NCBI RefSeq assembly: GCF_900115055.1
Contig: NZ_FOVD01000005.1
Span: 297,813 to 361,812, forward strand
DNA length: 64,000 bases
Source of the DNA: Chryseobacterium oleae
GTDB lineage: Bacteria; Bacteroidota; Bacteroidia; Flavobacteriales; Weeksellaceae
Reading direction: 5' to 3'
This document shows positions 50,461-59,661 of the stretch, in pieces. A program made the translations under genes and the position numbers. The first letter of the stretch is position 1, and each line of letters begins with the position of its first letter. Below the pieces are notes generated by a model. That model was not told the DNA's origin. It did not search any database and saw nothing but the letters and a program-made list of their open reading frames with translations.

Positions 50461-50619
50461 TATTTTAACGCAAAGTTTCCATACTATATCCCTTAGTTTC
50501 AAGGTGGGCAAAGAGATGTGGCTGCACCAATGAATAAGCACACTTTTTATCCGTACGCTTCATCGAATCAATTTTCATTGATTTTCTTCTTTGTATTCTT
50601 AAAACTTTGCGTTTAAAAA
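50461..50619. repeat. Miniature inverted-repeat element (copy C)
   Basis: Ends TATTTTAACGCAAAG (50461-50475) and its near-complement CTTTGCGTTTAAAAA (50605-50619), with inner GAATCAATTTTCATTGATT at 50565-50583 and AGCAAAGAGATG-like sequence, so it matches the 23199-23375 element in plan and size (159 versus 177 bp) but has diverged. The rest of the 50406-50803 gap holds no gene. Confidence 0.7.
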
Positions 50620-50803
50620 GTTTGTTCATTCATCCATAAAAATTCAGGCTTTTGAAGAATATAATACATAGTAAAATAAAAGCAAATCTTAAGACATGAG
50701 AGCTTTTTCCGTTTTATTATTATGTTAAATGTTTCTGTTAAAAAATATTAAAATCGTATTTTTATTTTAATACCACATTAAAATACTGGTAACACTGCGC
50801 CGC

Positions 50804-50811
50804 TAAATTTG
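50804..50811 (+). promoter_or_regulatory. -7 element for the SusC-SusD operon
   Basis: TAAATTTG matches the consensus and ends 12 nt before ATG 50824. The apparent TTG start at 50809 falls inside it. Confidence 0.62.
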
Positions 50812-50823
50812 TTCTCAAAAAAA

Positions 50824-53800
50824 ATGAAGAAGACTTTAGCTACTTTTGCTGTTTTTTTACTCCCCCTTTATCTTACTGCCCAGGAAATTAACATCACCGG
50901 AAATGTAAAATCCGAAAATGGCTCCAGCGTTTCCGGCGTGAATATTACCGACAAAAACACCGGAAAAACTACGGTGACTGATGAAAGCGGTAATTTTACC
51001 ATCTCCGCCAATCCAAAAGACATCCTTGAGTTTTATGCTCCTGATTTTTCCATGTATACGGTGGAAGTTTCTACCAAAAGACAATATTCTGTTGTTCTGA
51101 CTAAAGCCAGTGAAAAACAGATTGAAGGTGTCGTTATTACCGCTTTGGGTATCGCCAAGAAGAAAGAAAAAATCGGGTATTCTACTCAGGAAGTGGGTAC
51201 AAAACAGTTTGAAACCATCACCACTCCGAGTATAGGAAACTTATTCTCAGGACAGGTGTCGGGTCTGAATGTATCCAATCCTACCGGAATGCAGCAGGCT
51301 CCACAGTTTACGCTGAGAGGAAATTCCAATCTGGTTTTCGTTATCGACGGGGTGATTGTAGAAAAAGAAGTTTTCCAGAATCTGGATCCTAATAATATTG
51401 CCAATATCAACGTTCTCAAAGGAGCAACCGCTTCTGCATTGTATGGTTCACGAGGAAGATACGGAGCTGTTTTAATCACCACTAAAACTGCTAAAAAGAA
51501 TGGTTTTTCAGTAGAGTTCTCTCAAAATACAATGGTAACCGCAGGATTTACCAACCTTCCCAAAACCCAGACTGAATACGGAAACGGTTCACAGGGGAAA
51601 TATGAATTCTGGGACGGTGCTGACGGCGGTGTGAATGACGGTGATATGATCTGGGGACCAAAATTTATTCCGGGACGGCAAATTGCCCAGTGGAACAGCC
51701 CGATCAGAGATAAACTGACAGGACAGGTAACGCCGTGGTATGGTGCGGTGACCGGAACGCAGTACAATGATAAGTCAAGATACGAAAGAGTTCCAATCGA
51801 CTGGAAATACCACGATAATTTAAATACATTTTTAAAGCCGGCTGTCATTAACAACAACAGTTTCGCGATCAGTTATAAAAACAACAAAGACATCTACAGG
51901 GTCTCCGGAAATTTCATGAATTATGATGACAGGGTTCCCGGCTCTTATCTTCAGCGTTACGGTGTCAATTTCTCTTCTGAGAATCATTTAGGTGAAAAAC
52001 TAACCTTTGATACCAAATTCAATTTTAATCAAACCTTTACGCCTAATATTCCGAACTACGATTACAATCCAAGCGGACATATGTACACCATTCTGATTTG
52101 GATGGGAGCAGATGTAGACGGAAGAGATCTTAAAAACCATATGTGGGTTCCGGGAAAACAGGGCACTGCACAGGCCAACTGGAATTATGCATGGTACAAT
52201 AACCCATGGTTCGGATCTGAGTATTATAAAAACAAGAACAGAACCAACGTCATCAATGCACAAACGGGTCTGGAATATAAAGCCACGGAAGATTTCTCTG
52301 TAAAAGGTAAGATTTCCTTAGTTGAAAATCACAATAAGCAGGAAATTTTCAGTCCTTATTCTTACTTTAACTACAGTGCTCCAAGAAGCGGTGGTTATCT
52401 TCTGAATGACACCAAAACCTGGAACCTGAACTCCGATGTACTGGCTACCTACAAGAAAAAGATCTCTGATAATTTCGATTTTACCATCAATGCCGGAGGT
52501 TCTACCTTTTACTATAAAAACAATGTAGACAATGCTTCAACAGACGGATTGAAAATTCCTGAACTGTATTCATTAGAAAACTCCACAGGTGCTGTAAAAT
52601 ACTTTGATTACCTTAAAGAAAAACTGATTTACAGTGCGTATTCAACGATCGATATCGGTTTGTATGATGCCTTTTTCATCAACGTCTCCGGACGTAATGA
52701 CTGGTCTTCCACCCTTCCGAAAGCCAACAGATCTTACTTCTACCCTTCTGCATCGGTAAGTGCGGTGATTTCAAATCTGGTGAAAATGCCGGAAGCGGTA
52801 AGTCTTTTAAAACTTTCAGCTTCGTGGGCAAAGGTAGCGTATGATTTTAAACCGTATTCAACCAGAAACTATTACTTTAACAATGAGGGGGCTACTTTCA
52901 ACGGAAACCCTATGTTCAATTATCCTACTATACTGAATACTGAAAACTCTTTAAAACCGGAACAGACCAAATCTTATGAACTTGGAATGAGCGCGGGATT
53001 ATTTAAGAACAGGCTTACTTTAGATGTTACTTATTTCAGAACACTGGATTATAATAATATCCTTGAATTCCCTGCTGCTCCATCATCAGGTTTTACTTCT
53101 CAATATGTGAACGGAAACGAATACACCACAAAAGGTCTGGAAATCTCTTTAGGCCTGGTTCCTGTAAAAACAGCCAATTTCACATGGAGATCTTTAATTA
53201 ACTGGAGTACGTATGAGCAGAAGCTGACTTCGATCTATGACAATATGCCTAACTACAACAACATTAAAATCGGTGAAAGAATGGACAGCTATTACGATAC
53301 GACATGGAAGAAGTCACCAGACGGAAAAGTAATTCTGGATGCCGAATCAGGACTGCCAACAATAGAAAAAGTTCCACGTAATCTGGGACATTTTAATCCG
53401 GACTGGACATTTGGATTCAACAATACATTCAAATATAAAAAATTCTCACTGAATATTGGAATAGACGGGAGCATAGGCGGTGTCATGAGATCGGTGGTAG
53501 TAGAAAAAATGTGGTGGGGCGGAAAACATCCTAACTCAACGACCTACAGAGATCTTGAATATGCCAATCCGGGAACCTATTATTTCGTACCGGACGGGGT
53601 AAATTATAACGAAATTACGGGAGCCTACACTACCCATACAAAACCCATCAACTTTCAGGAATGGGCACAGAACTACCCTTATCAAGCAAGGGTGACAGAA
53701 GATGAAAACAAATTATTCGCGAATGTTTTTGACAGAACATTTATCAAACTAAGATCGGTGGTATTGGAATATGACTTCTCTTATCTCCTTAATCCAAAAG

Positions 53801-53979
53801 GAATGATCAAAAATTTCACTGCCAATATTTCTGCCTATAATCTGGCCATGTGGAAAAAATCTAAAAATCTGTATTCCGATCCTGATTTTCAAATCAGTAA
53901 AAATACCACCAAAGATAATAATGACATCCAGGATCCTTCCAGCAGATGGATCGGAATCGGATTTAATCTTAAATTTTAA
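50824..53979 (+). CDS. SusC/RagA-type TonB-linked outer-membrane transporter
   Basis: 1051 residues from ATG 50824. Signal peptide to about residue 19 (PLYLTAQ). A carboxypeptidase-regulatory-like domain (about 20-95, INITGNVKSENGSSVSGVNI) precedes the plug (about 105-225: EGVVITALGIAKKKEKIGY, LRGNSNLVFVIDGVIVE, INVLKGATASALYGSRG). A 22-strand-type barrel follows and ends WIGIGFNLKF with a terminal Phe. SusC proteins import oligomers across the outer membrane with a SusD lid. Substrate is not evident from sequence; the downstream phospholipase C suggests a phospholipid-derived compound. Confidence 0.95.
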   Translation: MKKTLATFAVFLLPLYLTAQEINITGNVKSENGSSVSGVNITDKNTGKTTVTDESGNFTISANPKDILEFYAPDFSMYTVEVSTKRQYSVVLTKASEKQIEGVVITALGIAKKKEKIGYSTQEVGTKQFETITTPSIGNLFSGQVSGLNVSNPTGMQQAPQFTLRGNSNLVFVIDGVIVEKEVFQNLDPNNIANINVLKGATASALYGSRGRYGAVLITTKTAKKNGFSVEFSQNTMVTAGFTNLPKTQTEYGNGSQGKYEFWDGADGGVNDGDMIWGPKFIPGRQIAQWNSPIRDKLTGQVTPWYGAVTGTQYNDKSRYERVPIDWKYHDNLNTFLKPAVINNNSFAISYKNNKDIYRVSGNFMNYDDRVPGSYLQRYGVNFSSENHLGEKLTFDTKFNFNQTFTPNIPNYDYNPSGHMYTILIWMGADVDGRDLKNHMWVPGKQGTAQANWNYAWYNNPWFGSEYYKNKNRTNVINAQTGLEYKATEDFSVKGKISLVENHNKQEIFSPYSYFNYSAPRSGGYLLNDTKTWNLNSDVLATYKKKISDNFDFTINAGGSTFYYKNNVDNASTDGLKIPELYSLENSTGAVKYFDYLKEKLIYSAYSTIDIGLYDAFFINVSGRNDWSSTLPKANRSYFYPSASVSAVISNLVKMPEAVSLLKLSASWAKVAYDFKPYSTRNYYFNNEGATFNGNPMFNYPTILNTENSLKPEQTKSYELGMSAGLFKNRLTLDVTYFRTLDYNNILEFPAAPSSGFTSQYVNGNEYTTKGLEISLGLVPVKTANFTWRSLINWSTYEQKLTSIYDNMPNYNNIKIGERMDSYYDTTWKKSPDGKVILDAESGLPTIEKVPRNLGHFNPDWTFGFNNTFKYKKFSLNIGIDGSIGGVMRSVVVEKMWWGGKHPNSTTYRDLEYANPGTYYFVPDGVNYNEITGAYTTHTKPINFQEWAQNYPYQARVTEDENKLFANVFDRTFIKLRSVVLEYDFSYLLNPKGMIKNFTANISAYNLAMWKKSKNLYSDPDFQISKNTTKDNNDIQDPSSRWIGIGFNLKF

Positions 53980-53998
53980 TTAATAAGTATCCTGAACA

Positions 53999-55534
53999 AT
54001 GAAAAACAATATCAATAGTATAGCAAAATCTCAGAATGGTATAACGGCAAGATGGCTCAGAAAATTCAGTATAAAGTCAGCGGCTTTTGCAGGGCTCATG
54101 CTGCTGGCTTCATGTGAATCGGATCTTGACAAAATCAATGAAAATCCTAATGATAAGGCTACAGTAGATCCTAAAGTTCTTTTAACATATGTTTCCAGAA
54201 ATACGTTTCAGGTCAATGGTGACAATATGTATGTTTCCAGAATGATGATCGGGACAGACGGTGAAAATTCCTATCAATACATGAAGTGGAATGAAACCTC
54301 TTTTGAAGCCTATACAAAAAGTCTTCTGAATGTTGGGAAAATGATGGAGGAAGCCACAAAGCTCAACAATAAGAACTACCTGGCTATTGGTAAATTCTAC
54401 AGAGCGTATCATTTTTTTAATTTAAGCTTGAAATTCGGAAGCATCCCTTACACAGAAGCTGTAAAAGGTGAATCGGGAATTACCCAACCGAAATATGACA
54501 GCCAGGAAACGGTGATGGCCGGAATTCTTTCGGAATTGAAAGAAGCTAATGATCTGATCAATACTACAGATAAAATAGAAGGAGACATTGTTTACAACGG
54601 TGATGCTACCAAATGGAAAAAACTGATCAATTCTTTCAGACTCAAGATTTTAATCACGATGTCTAAAAAAATGACATTAGGAAGCTATAGCGTAACCTCT
54701 GAATTTGCTTCTATTGCCAATAACCAACCTTTAATGACTTCCATTTCAGATAACGGAGAACTTAAATTTGCTGATGCTGCAGACAGCAGATATTCTATGT
54801 TCAACAGCAGTGGTTACGGATCAAGTTTATACATGGCCAATTATTTTATCAATCTGTTTAAACTGAGACAGGACCCTCGTCTTTTCACTTTTGCAGCGCA
54901 GACTACAGGTGCGAAAGAAGCCGGAAAACCAGTTACCGATTTTACTGGATATAACGGAGGAGATCCGAATTCTTCTTATTTAGATAATGCCGCTTTGATC
55001 ACAGCAAAAAATATTTCAAAAGTCAATGACCGTTTCTATAAAGATCCTACCAATGAACCTTCTTCCGTATTAAGCTATTCTGAACTTGAATTTATTCTTG
55101 CAGAAGCGGCCAGCAGAGGATGGATCTCCGGATCTGCAAAAACGCATTATGACAATGCCATTAAAGCCAGTTTCAGCTTTTATCAGACCTATGTAAAAAA
55201 TCCGGGCCAGTATTTTTCAGGATTTGATGTGAATCAATATCTTGCATCGTCGTTGGTCGTTTACAATGATGCTGATGTGCCGGAAAAACGTCTGGAGAAA
55301 ATTATGACCCAGAAATACATGACGATGTTCCACCAGAGCCAGTGGACTTCCTATTATGATTATCTGAGAACAGGATATCCTGAATATCCGTTGAAAGACG
55401 GAGTTTCTGCACCGTTCAGATTCAGGTATCCGGAAACTGAGTACAATTATAACAGCACCAACCTGAAAGCAGCAGTGGCAGCCCAGTACGGAGGAAATGA
55501 TGACATCCGTTCCAAACCATGGTGGCTTCAGTAA
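53999..55534 (+). CDS. SusD/RagB-type nutrient-binding lipoprotein
   Basis: 511 residues. A 26-residue basic lead precedes the hydrophobic part of the signal (SAAFAGLMLLASC; lipobox Cys about 39), so the true start may be internal. Conserved SusD features follow: LDKINENPNDKATVDPKVLLTY, FYRAYHFFNLSLKFGSIPY, ELEFILAEAASRGWI and the C-terminal QKYMTMFHQSQWTSYYDYLRTGYPEYP segment (core QWTSYYDYLRTGYP). It lies 19 bp after the SusC gene and should form the lid of that transporter. Confidence 0.94.
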   Translation: MKNNINSIAKSQNGITARWLRKFSIKSAAFAGLMLLASCESDLDKINENPNDKATVDPKVLLTYVSRNTFQVNGDNMYVSRMMIGTDGENSYQYMKWNETSFEAYTKSLLNVGKMMEEATKLNNKNYLAIGKFYRAYHFFNLSLKFGSIPYTEAVKGESGITQPKYDSQETVMAGILSELKEANDLINTTDKIEGDIVYNGDATKWKKLINSFRLKILITMSKKMTLGSYSVTSEFASIANNQPLMTSISDNGELKFADAADSRYSMFNSSGYGSSLYMANYFINLFKLRQDPRLFTFAAQTTGAKEAGKPVTDFTGYNGGDPNSSYLDNAALITAKNISKVNDRFYKDPTNEPSSVLSYSELEFILAEAASRGWISGSAKTHYDNAIKASFSFYQTYVKNPGQYFSGFDVNQYLASSLVVYNDADVPEKRLEKIMTQKYMTMFHQSQWTSYYDYLRTGYPEYPLKDGVSAPFRFRYPETEYNYNSTNLKAAVAAQYGGNDDIRSKPWWLQ

Positions 55535-55561
55535 GAAATTGAAATTTATATAAAAAACAGA

Positions 55562-55600
55562 TAAACCGCAGGAAAATCCTTTTTAACTTGCGGTTTATTT
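55562..55600 (+). terminator. Terminator or attenuator between SusD and phospholipase genes
   Basis: TAAACCGCA (55562-55570) pairs with TGCGGTTTA (55589-55597) around an 18-nt loop, then T-rich sequence. It ends only 17 bp before the next ATG, so readthrough expression of the phospholipase is possible. Confidence 0.7.
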
Positions 55601-55616
55601 CTTATTTTGATTGAAC

Positions 55617-57959
55617 ATGAACAGAAGAGAATTTTTAGAAAAATCAAGCCTTTTGCTGGCCGGATTGGGAACTTCAAGCGTCCTTCATCCCGCTATTTTA
55701 AAAGCATTGGCGATAGAGCCTGCAGCCCTGTCTACTTTTTATGATGCAGAACATGTTGTGATCCTGATGCAGGAAAACCGTTCTTTTGACCATGCTTTCG
55801 GAGCATTAAAAGGCGTAAGGGGATTTTTAGACAAAAGAGCTTTCGTGAAACAGGACGGACATTCGGTTTTCTTTCAAAAAGATAACGCCGGAAAATATGC
55901 TTCGCCTGCCCGACTGGATCTCAGAAATACAAAATCCACATGGATGAGCTCCCTGCCTCATTCATGGTCTGATCAGCAAAAAGCTTTAAATAAAAGAAAA
56001 TATGATCAGTGGCTTCAGTTTAAGGCATCCGGAAACAAAGACTATAAAAATATTCCGCTCACATTGGGCTATTATAACAGGGAAGATCTTCCTTTTTATT
56101 ATCAGCTGGCGGATGCGTTCACTATTTTTGATCAATACTTTTGCTCGTCACTGACAGGAACAACCCCGAACAGACTGTTTCATTGGTCCGGAACGTTAAG
56201 AGAACAGCAAAACGGAAAAGTAAAAGCAAATGTTTACAATGAAAATATTGACTACGACAAAGCAAAACAGGCCCACTGGAAGAGCTTTCCTGAAATTTTA
56301 GAAGAACAGAATGTGTCCTGGAAGATGTATCAGAACGAAATCAGTCTTCCGAAGGGAATGTCCGGTGAACAGGAAGCCTGGCTAAGCAATTTTACAGATA
56401 ATCCTATTGAATGGTTTTCCAAATTCAATGTAAAATTTTCAAAAGGTTATCATCAGAATATTCCGAAGATCATTGCTTATCTGAAAGAAGAGATGGCCAA
56501 AAAACCGGATCAGAAAAAAAGGTTTGAAACGCTGATCGCTGAACTTGAAGAAGATCAGACCCTATATTCGCCTGAAAATTACGCGAAGCTTTCGCAGAAG
56601 CAAAAAAATCTTCACGAAAAAGCATTCACCACCAATATCAATGATCCCGACTATTGGAATCTGGAAATCGGGCAGGATGAAAACGGAGAAAAACTGGTTG
56701 TTCCTAAGGGCGATGTTCTTTTCCAGTTCCGAAAAGATGTGGAAGAGAAAAAACTTCCGCTGGTTTCGTGGCTCGTTGCTCCTGAACATTTTTCAGACCA
56801 TCCGGGATCACCTTGGTACGGGGCATGGTATATTTCAGAGGTCTTAAATATTCTGACCAAAGATCCTGAAACCTGGAAAAAAACCATTTTCATTATTAAT
56901 TATGATGAGAACGACGGTTATTTCGATCATGTTCTTCCGTTTGCTCCACCCGTTAATCCAAGCCAGTCAGTTGATATGAACGGTAAAGAAGGGGTGGAAT
57001 ACGTAGATCAATCGCAGGAATATATGTCCCAGCCTTCATTGAAAGACTATGAAAGAATAGAAGGAACAGTCGGTTTAGGCTACAGAGTTCCGATGATCAT
57101 TGCATCGCCCTGGACGAAAGGAGGTTTTGTGAATTCTGAAGTTTCAGATCATACTTCCGTGCTGCAGTTTCTGGAGAAATTTATTCAGAAAAAATTCAGT
57201 AAAGACGTCAAGGTTGATAACATCAGCGACTGGAGAAGAGCGATTTGTGGAGATCTTACTTCCGCTTTTAATTCTTCCCCTACCAAAGCGCCTCAGATGG
57301 ATTATCTGAATCAGAAAGAGTATACGAAGACTATTAATGCAGCCAAAAGTAAACCTGTTCCCAATTTGAAATGGTACGCTGAAAGTGAGATCAATGAGAG
57401 TCTGCTTGAAATTCAAGAGAGGGGAAGTAAGCCTTCCAACCCGCTTCCTTATCATTTTCATGTCAATCTGGACAACGGAAAGATCAGAATGACGAATGTA
57501 AAAGAAGCCGGAGTTCCTTTATTAGTCTATGACAGAACAAAATTCAACGGTAATGATTATCATTTTTCGTATGCCCTGTATTCAAAGCAGGAACTGTCGC
57601 ATACAGTGAATCCCGGAACCTATGATCATGAAGTTTTTGGGCCTAATGGTTTCTTCCGGAAATTCAGCGGTAACAATACACCGGAAATAGACGTACAGCT
57701 GATGAACAGCGGTTTAAAAAATGAGGCAGAACTGGTTTTCAAAAAGAAGAAAGGCAACGTTTCGGTTATTGTAGAAGATCTCTATGATAACACGAAGAAG
57801 ACCGTTTCTTTGCATCAGCCTGAAGAAAAAATAAAACTTGATCTCAGCAAAAATAAGGGCTGGTATGATATAAAAGTAAGCTCGAACGGTCATATCTGGC
57901 ATTTTGCAGGAAGAGTGGAAACCGGAAAAGTTTCTATTTCAGATCCGCACTGGGCATAA
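55617..57959 (+). CDS. Phosphocholine-specific phospholipase C, Tat-exported
   Basis: 780 residues from ATG 55617 (a TTG two codons upstream is ignored). Tat signal NRREFLEKSSLLLAGLGTSS. The enzyme family splits phosphatidylcholine (or sphingomyelin) to phosphocholine and diacylglycerol. Motifs: VVILMQENRSFDHAFGALKGV (metal and nucleophile region), SLTGTTPNRLFHWSG, NYDENDGYFDHVLPFAPP, SPWTKGGFVNSEVSDHTS. Two C-terminal DUF756-type beta domains follow (about 605-690 and 700-780, GYDIKVSS-like WYDIKVSSNGHIWHFAGRVE core). It lies downstream of SusC-SusD, which may take up a product. Confidence 0.94.
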   Translation: MNRREFLEKSSLLLAGLGTSSVLHPAILKALAIEPAALSTFYDAEHVVILMQENRSFDHAFGALKGVRGFLDKRAFVKQDGHSVFFQKDNAGKYASPARLDLRNTKSTWMSSLPHSWSDQQKALNKRKYDQWLQFKASGNKDYKNIPLTLGYYNREDLPFYYQLADAFTIFDQYFCSSLTGTTPNRLFHWSGTLREQQNGKVKANVYNENIDYDKAKQAHWKSFPEILEEQNVSWKMYQNEISLPKGMSGEQEAWLSNFTDNPIEWFSKFNVKFSKGYHQNIPKIIAYLKEEMAKKPDQKKRFETLIAELEEDQTLYSPENYAKLSQKQKNLHEKAFTTNINDPDYWNLEIGQDENGEKLVVPKGDVLFQFRKDVEEKKLPLVSWLVAPEHFSDHPGSPWYGAWYISEVLNILTKDPETWKKTIFIINYDENDGYFDHVLPFAPPVNPSQSVDMNGKEGVEYVDQSQEYMSQPSLKDYERIEGTVGLGYRVPMIIASPWTKGGFVNSEVSDHTSVLQFLEKFIQKKFSKDVKVDNISDWRRAICGDLTSAFNSSPTKAPQMDYLNQKEYTKTINAAKSKPVPNLKWYAESEINESLLEIQERGSKPSNPLPYHFHVNLDNGKIRMTNVKEAGVPLLVYDRTKFNGNDYHFSYALYSKQELSHTVNPGTYDHEVFGPNGFFRKFSGNNTPEIDVQLMNSGLKNEAELVFKKKKGNVSVIVEDLYDNTKKTVSLHQPEEKIKLDLSKNKGWYDIKVSSNGHIWHFAGRVETGKVSISDPHWA

Positions 57960-57982
57960 TAACCCGGAACATCATAAAATCC

Positions 57983-58013
57983 AAGGCCTTGCATAGTTTA
58001 TGCGAGGCTTTTC
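57983..58013 (+). terminator. Terminator after phospholipase C
   Basis: AAGGCCTTGCAT pairs with ATGCGAGGCTT (one bulge) and ends in a T-rich tract. Confidence 0.75.
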
Positions 58014-58183
58014 TTATGATTACGATCATAGCTCAGTACGTCAGATTTATATAATTTGCATATAAATATTACAACACATAATGTAATACTATAAAAGAAT
58101 AGTTAATAATATTTAAAAAAGAAGATTTTTTTACTATTATTTCCTGATTTTTATTAAATTCACTTAACTAATTAACAAACATC

Positions 58184-58762
58184 ATGAAAAAATTAAACCT
58201 TAGCCTTGCAGTATGCTTTCTTTCCGCCGCATTTTCCGGAGGATTACAAGCACAGGATACGAATACTGACAATCACACCATCACCATTTCTATTCCCGAA
58301 GTTGCACTGGTAGATATTGAACCTGCTGCAACAAAAAACATCACATTAGGATTTACGGCCCCCACAGAAGCAGGTAACCCTGTGACGGCGAGTACGTCTA
58401 ATAATACACTATGGTTAAATTATTCGTCTATCAAATCTGTAGCAGATCCTACCCGTAATGTCTCTGTAAAAGTGGGTGCGCTTATTCCCGGAATTGATAT
58501 TCACGTAACTGCAGCGGCGGCTACAGGAAGTGGAGCTGGTACATTGGGTACACCTGCCGCTCAGATTACTTTAAGTGCAGCGGATCAAACCATTATCTCA
58601 GGGATCGGAAGTGCTTATACCGGAAACGGAGCCAACAACGGACACAATCTTACGTATGCTCTGGCAGCAGGAAGCGGCCCCGGAGGTGTAGCAGCGTATG
58701 CAGATTTACAGGCAACGGCGACTACAGTGGCAACAGTTACCTACACGATCTCAGATAATTAG
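58184..58762 (+). CDS. Putative major surface-fibre subunit (paralogue of 62404)
   Basis: 192 residues. Signal peptide to about residue 24 (GGLQAQ). The mature protein is Gly/Ala/Thr-rich and all-beta in look. It shares with the protein at 62404: VDIEPA, LxFTAPTEAG, a WLNYSS-like strand, GTLGT, IISGIGSAYTGNGANNGHNL and the final strand TVATVTYTISDN. The short alternating C-terminal strand recalls the G strand of chaperone-usher pilins (VTVTY type ends). No T9SS signal and no lipobox. As the first gene, followed by a hairpin, it is likely the most abundant product. The fibre role is inference from operon content. Confidence 0.65.
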   Translation: MKKLNLSLAVCFLSAAFSGGLQAQDTNTDNHTITISIPEVALVDIEPAATKNITLGFTAPTEAGNPVTASTSNNTLWLNYSSIKSVADPTRNVSVKVGALIPGIDIHVTAAAATGSGAGTLGTPAAQITLSAADQTIISGIGSAYTGNGANNGHNLTYALAAGSGPGGVAAYADLQATATTVATVTYTISDN

Positions 58763-58790
58763 ATTTAATTCTCAATTTTAAGTATTATAA

Positions 58791-58815
58791 GAAGAAACCG
58801 CCAGTCAGTTTCTTC
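58791..58815 (+). other. Hairpin between subunit gene and chaperone-like gene
   Basis: GAAGAAAC (58791-58798) pairs exactly with GTTTCTTC (58808-58815) around 9 nt and has no T tract. It could be an mRNA processing or stability element that lets the first gene exceed the others. Confidence 0.6.
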
Positions 58816-58854
58816 CAGGTTGTATATGGCCTGCCATTTAATTTCAAACTTTAC

Positions 58855-59661
58855 ATGATTATGATGAAGCGTATGTTCCTTTTGATGTTTTTGATGCTGC
58901 AGTTTAGCTTTTTATATGCCGGTATTGTCGTTCTGAACGGCCTTACCCATGCCTATAAAGTGGAAAACGGAAAAGTATACAAAGGAAAAGTGGAGATTGA
59001 AAATACAGGCAGCAAACCTCAGAACGTAAAATTATTTTTACAGGACTTTACCTATCATGCGGACGGATCCATCAATTATACGGCGATCCGTACGAATAAC
59101 AGAACCAATGGTGACTGGATCAAACTGAATACCAATCTGATCACCCTGAAAGGTAAAGAAAAGACTGAAGTGTTCTATGAAATCACGGTTCCCAATCAAT
59201 CGGTAGATCCGGGAAGTTATTGGAGTGTGATTATTGTTGAGCCTGTAGAGGATATAAAACCAAGCGATGATAAAGCGGGAGTGAACATCACTTCTATTGT
59301 ACGGTATGCTATTCAGGTCATCACAGATTATGCAACGGAAAAAGCAAAACCGGATCTTAAATTTGAAAGTGTAAAAATAGAAAAAGAGGAAGGAAAACAG
59401 ATCGCAAAAATAGCCATCGCCAACAACGGCAATCTGTACTGTAAGCCTACAGCTTCTATAGAAATCTACAACCGGAAAACCGGAGAACGCATCGGAAGCT
59501 ATACGAGCATTGCGATGGGATTATTACCACAGACCTCCAAATCATTCTACATTGATATCAGTAAAGTTCCGGCAGATCGGTATAAAGCGGTCATTATTGC
59601 CACGGATGAAGAAGAAAATGCATTTGCGCTCAATGTGGAATTAGAAGTAAAGAATGATTAA
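58855..59661 (+). CDS. Putative periplasmic chaperone-like protein with two Ig-like domains
   Basis: 268 residues. Several Mets open the frame (58855, 58861, 58864); a signal peptide runs to about residue 22 (FLYAG). Domain one (about 25-140): YKGKVEIENTGSKPQNVKLF, QDFTYHADGS, GDWIKLNTNLITLKGKEKTEVFY, VDPGSYWSVIIVEPVE. This is the pattern of PapD-like or DUF916-like Ig sandwiches, where WIKLxPxxxTLxPGExxxVxxxIxVP occurs. Domain two (about 160-265): KIAIANNGNLYCKPTASIEIY, SKVPADRYKAVIIATDEEEN. Its stop overlaps the next start by 8 bp. Chaperone role is inferred from fold and context. Confidence 0.65.
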   Translation: MIMMKRMFLLMFLMLQFSFLYAGIVVLNGLTHAYKVENGKVYKGKVEIENTGSKPQNVKLFLQDFTYHADGSINYTAIRTNNRTNGDWIKLNTNLITLKGKEKTEVFYEITVPNQSVDPGSYWSVIIVEPVEDIKPSDDKAGVNITSIVRYAIQVITDYATEKAKPDLKFESVKIEKEEGKQIAKIAIANNGNLYCKPTASIEIYNRKTGERIGSYTSIAMGLLPQTSKSFYIDISKVPADRYKAVIIATDEEENAFALNVELEVKND

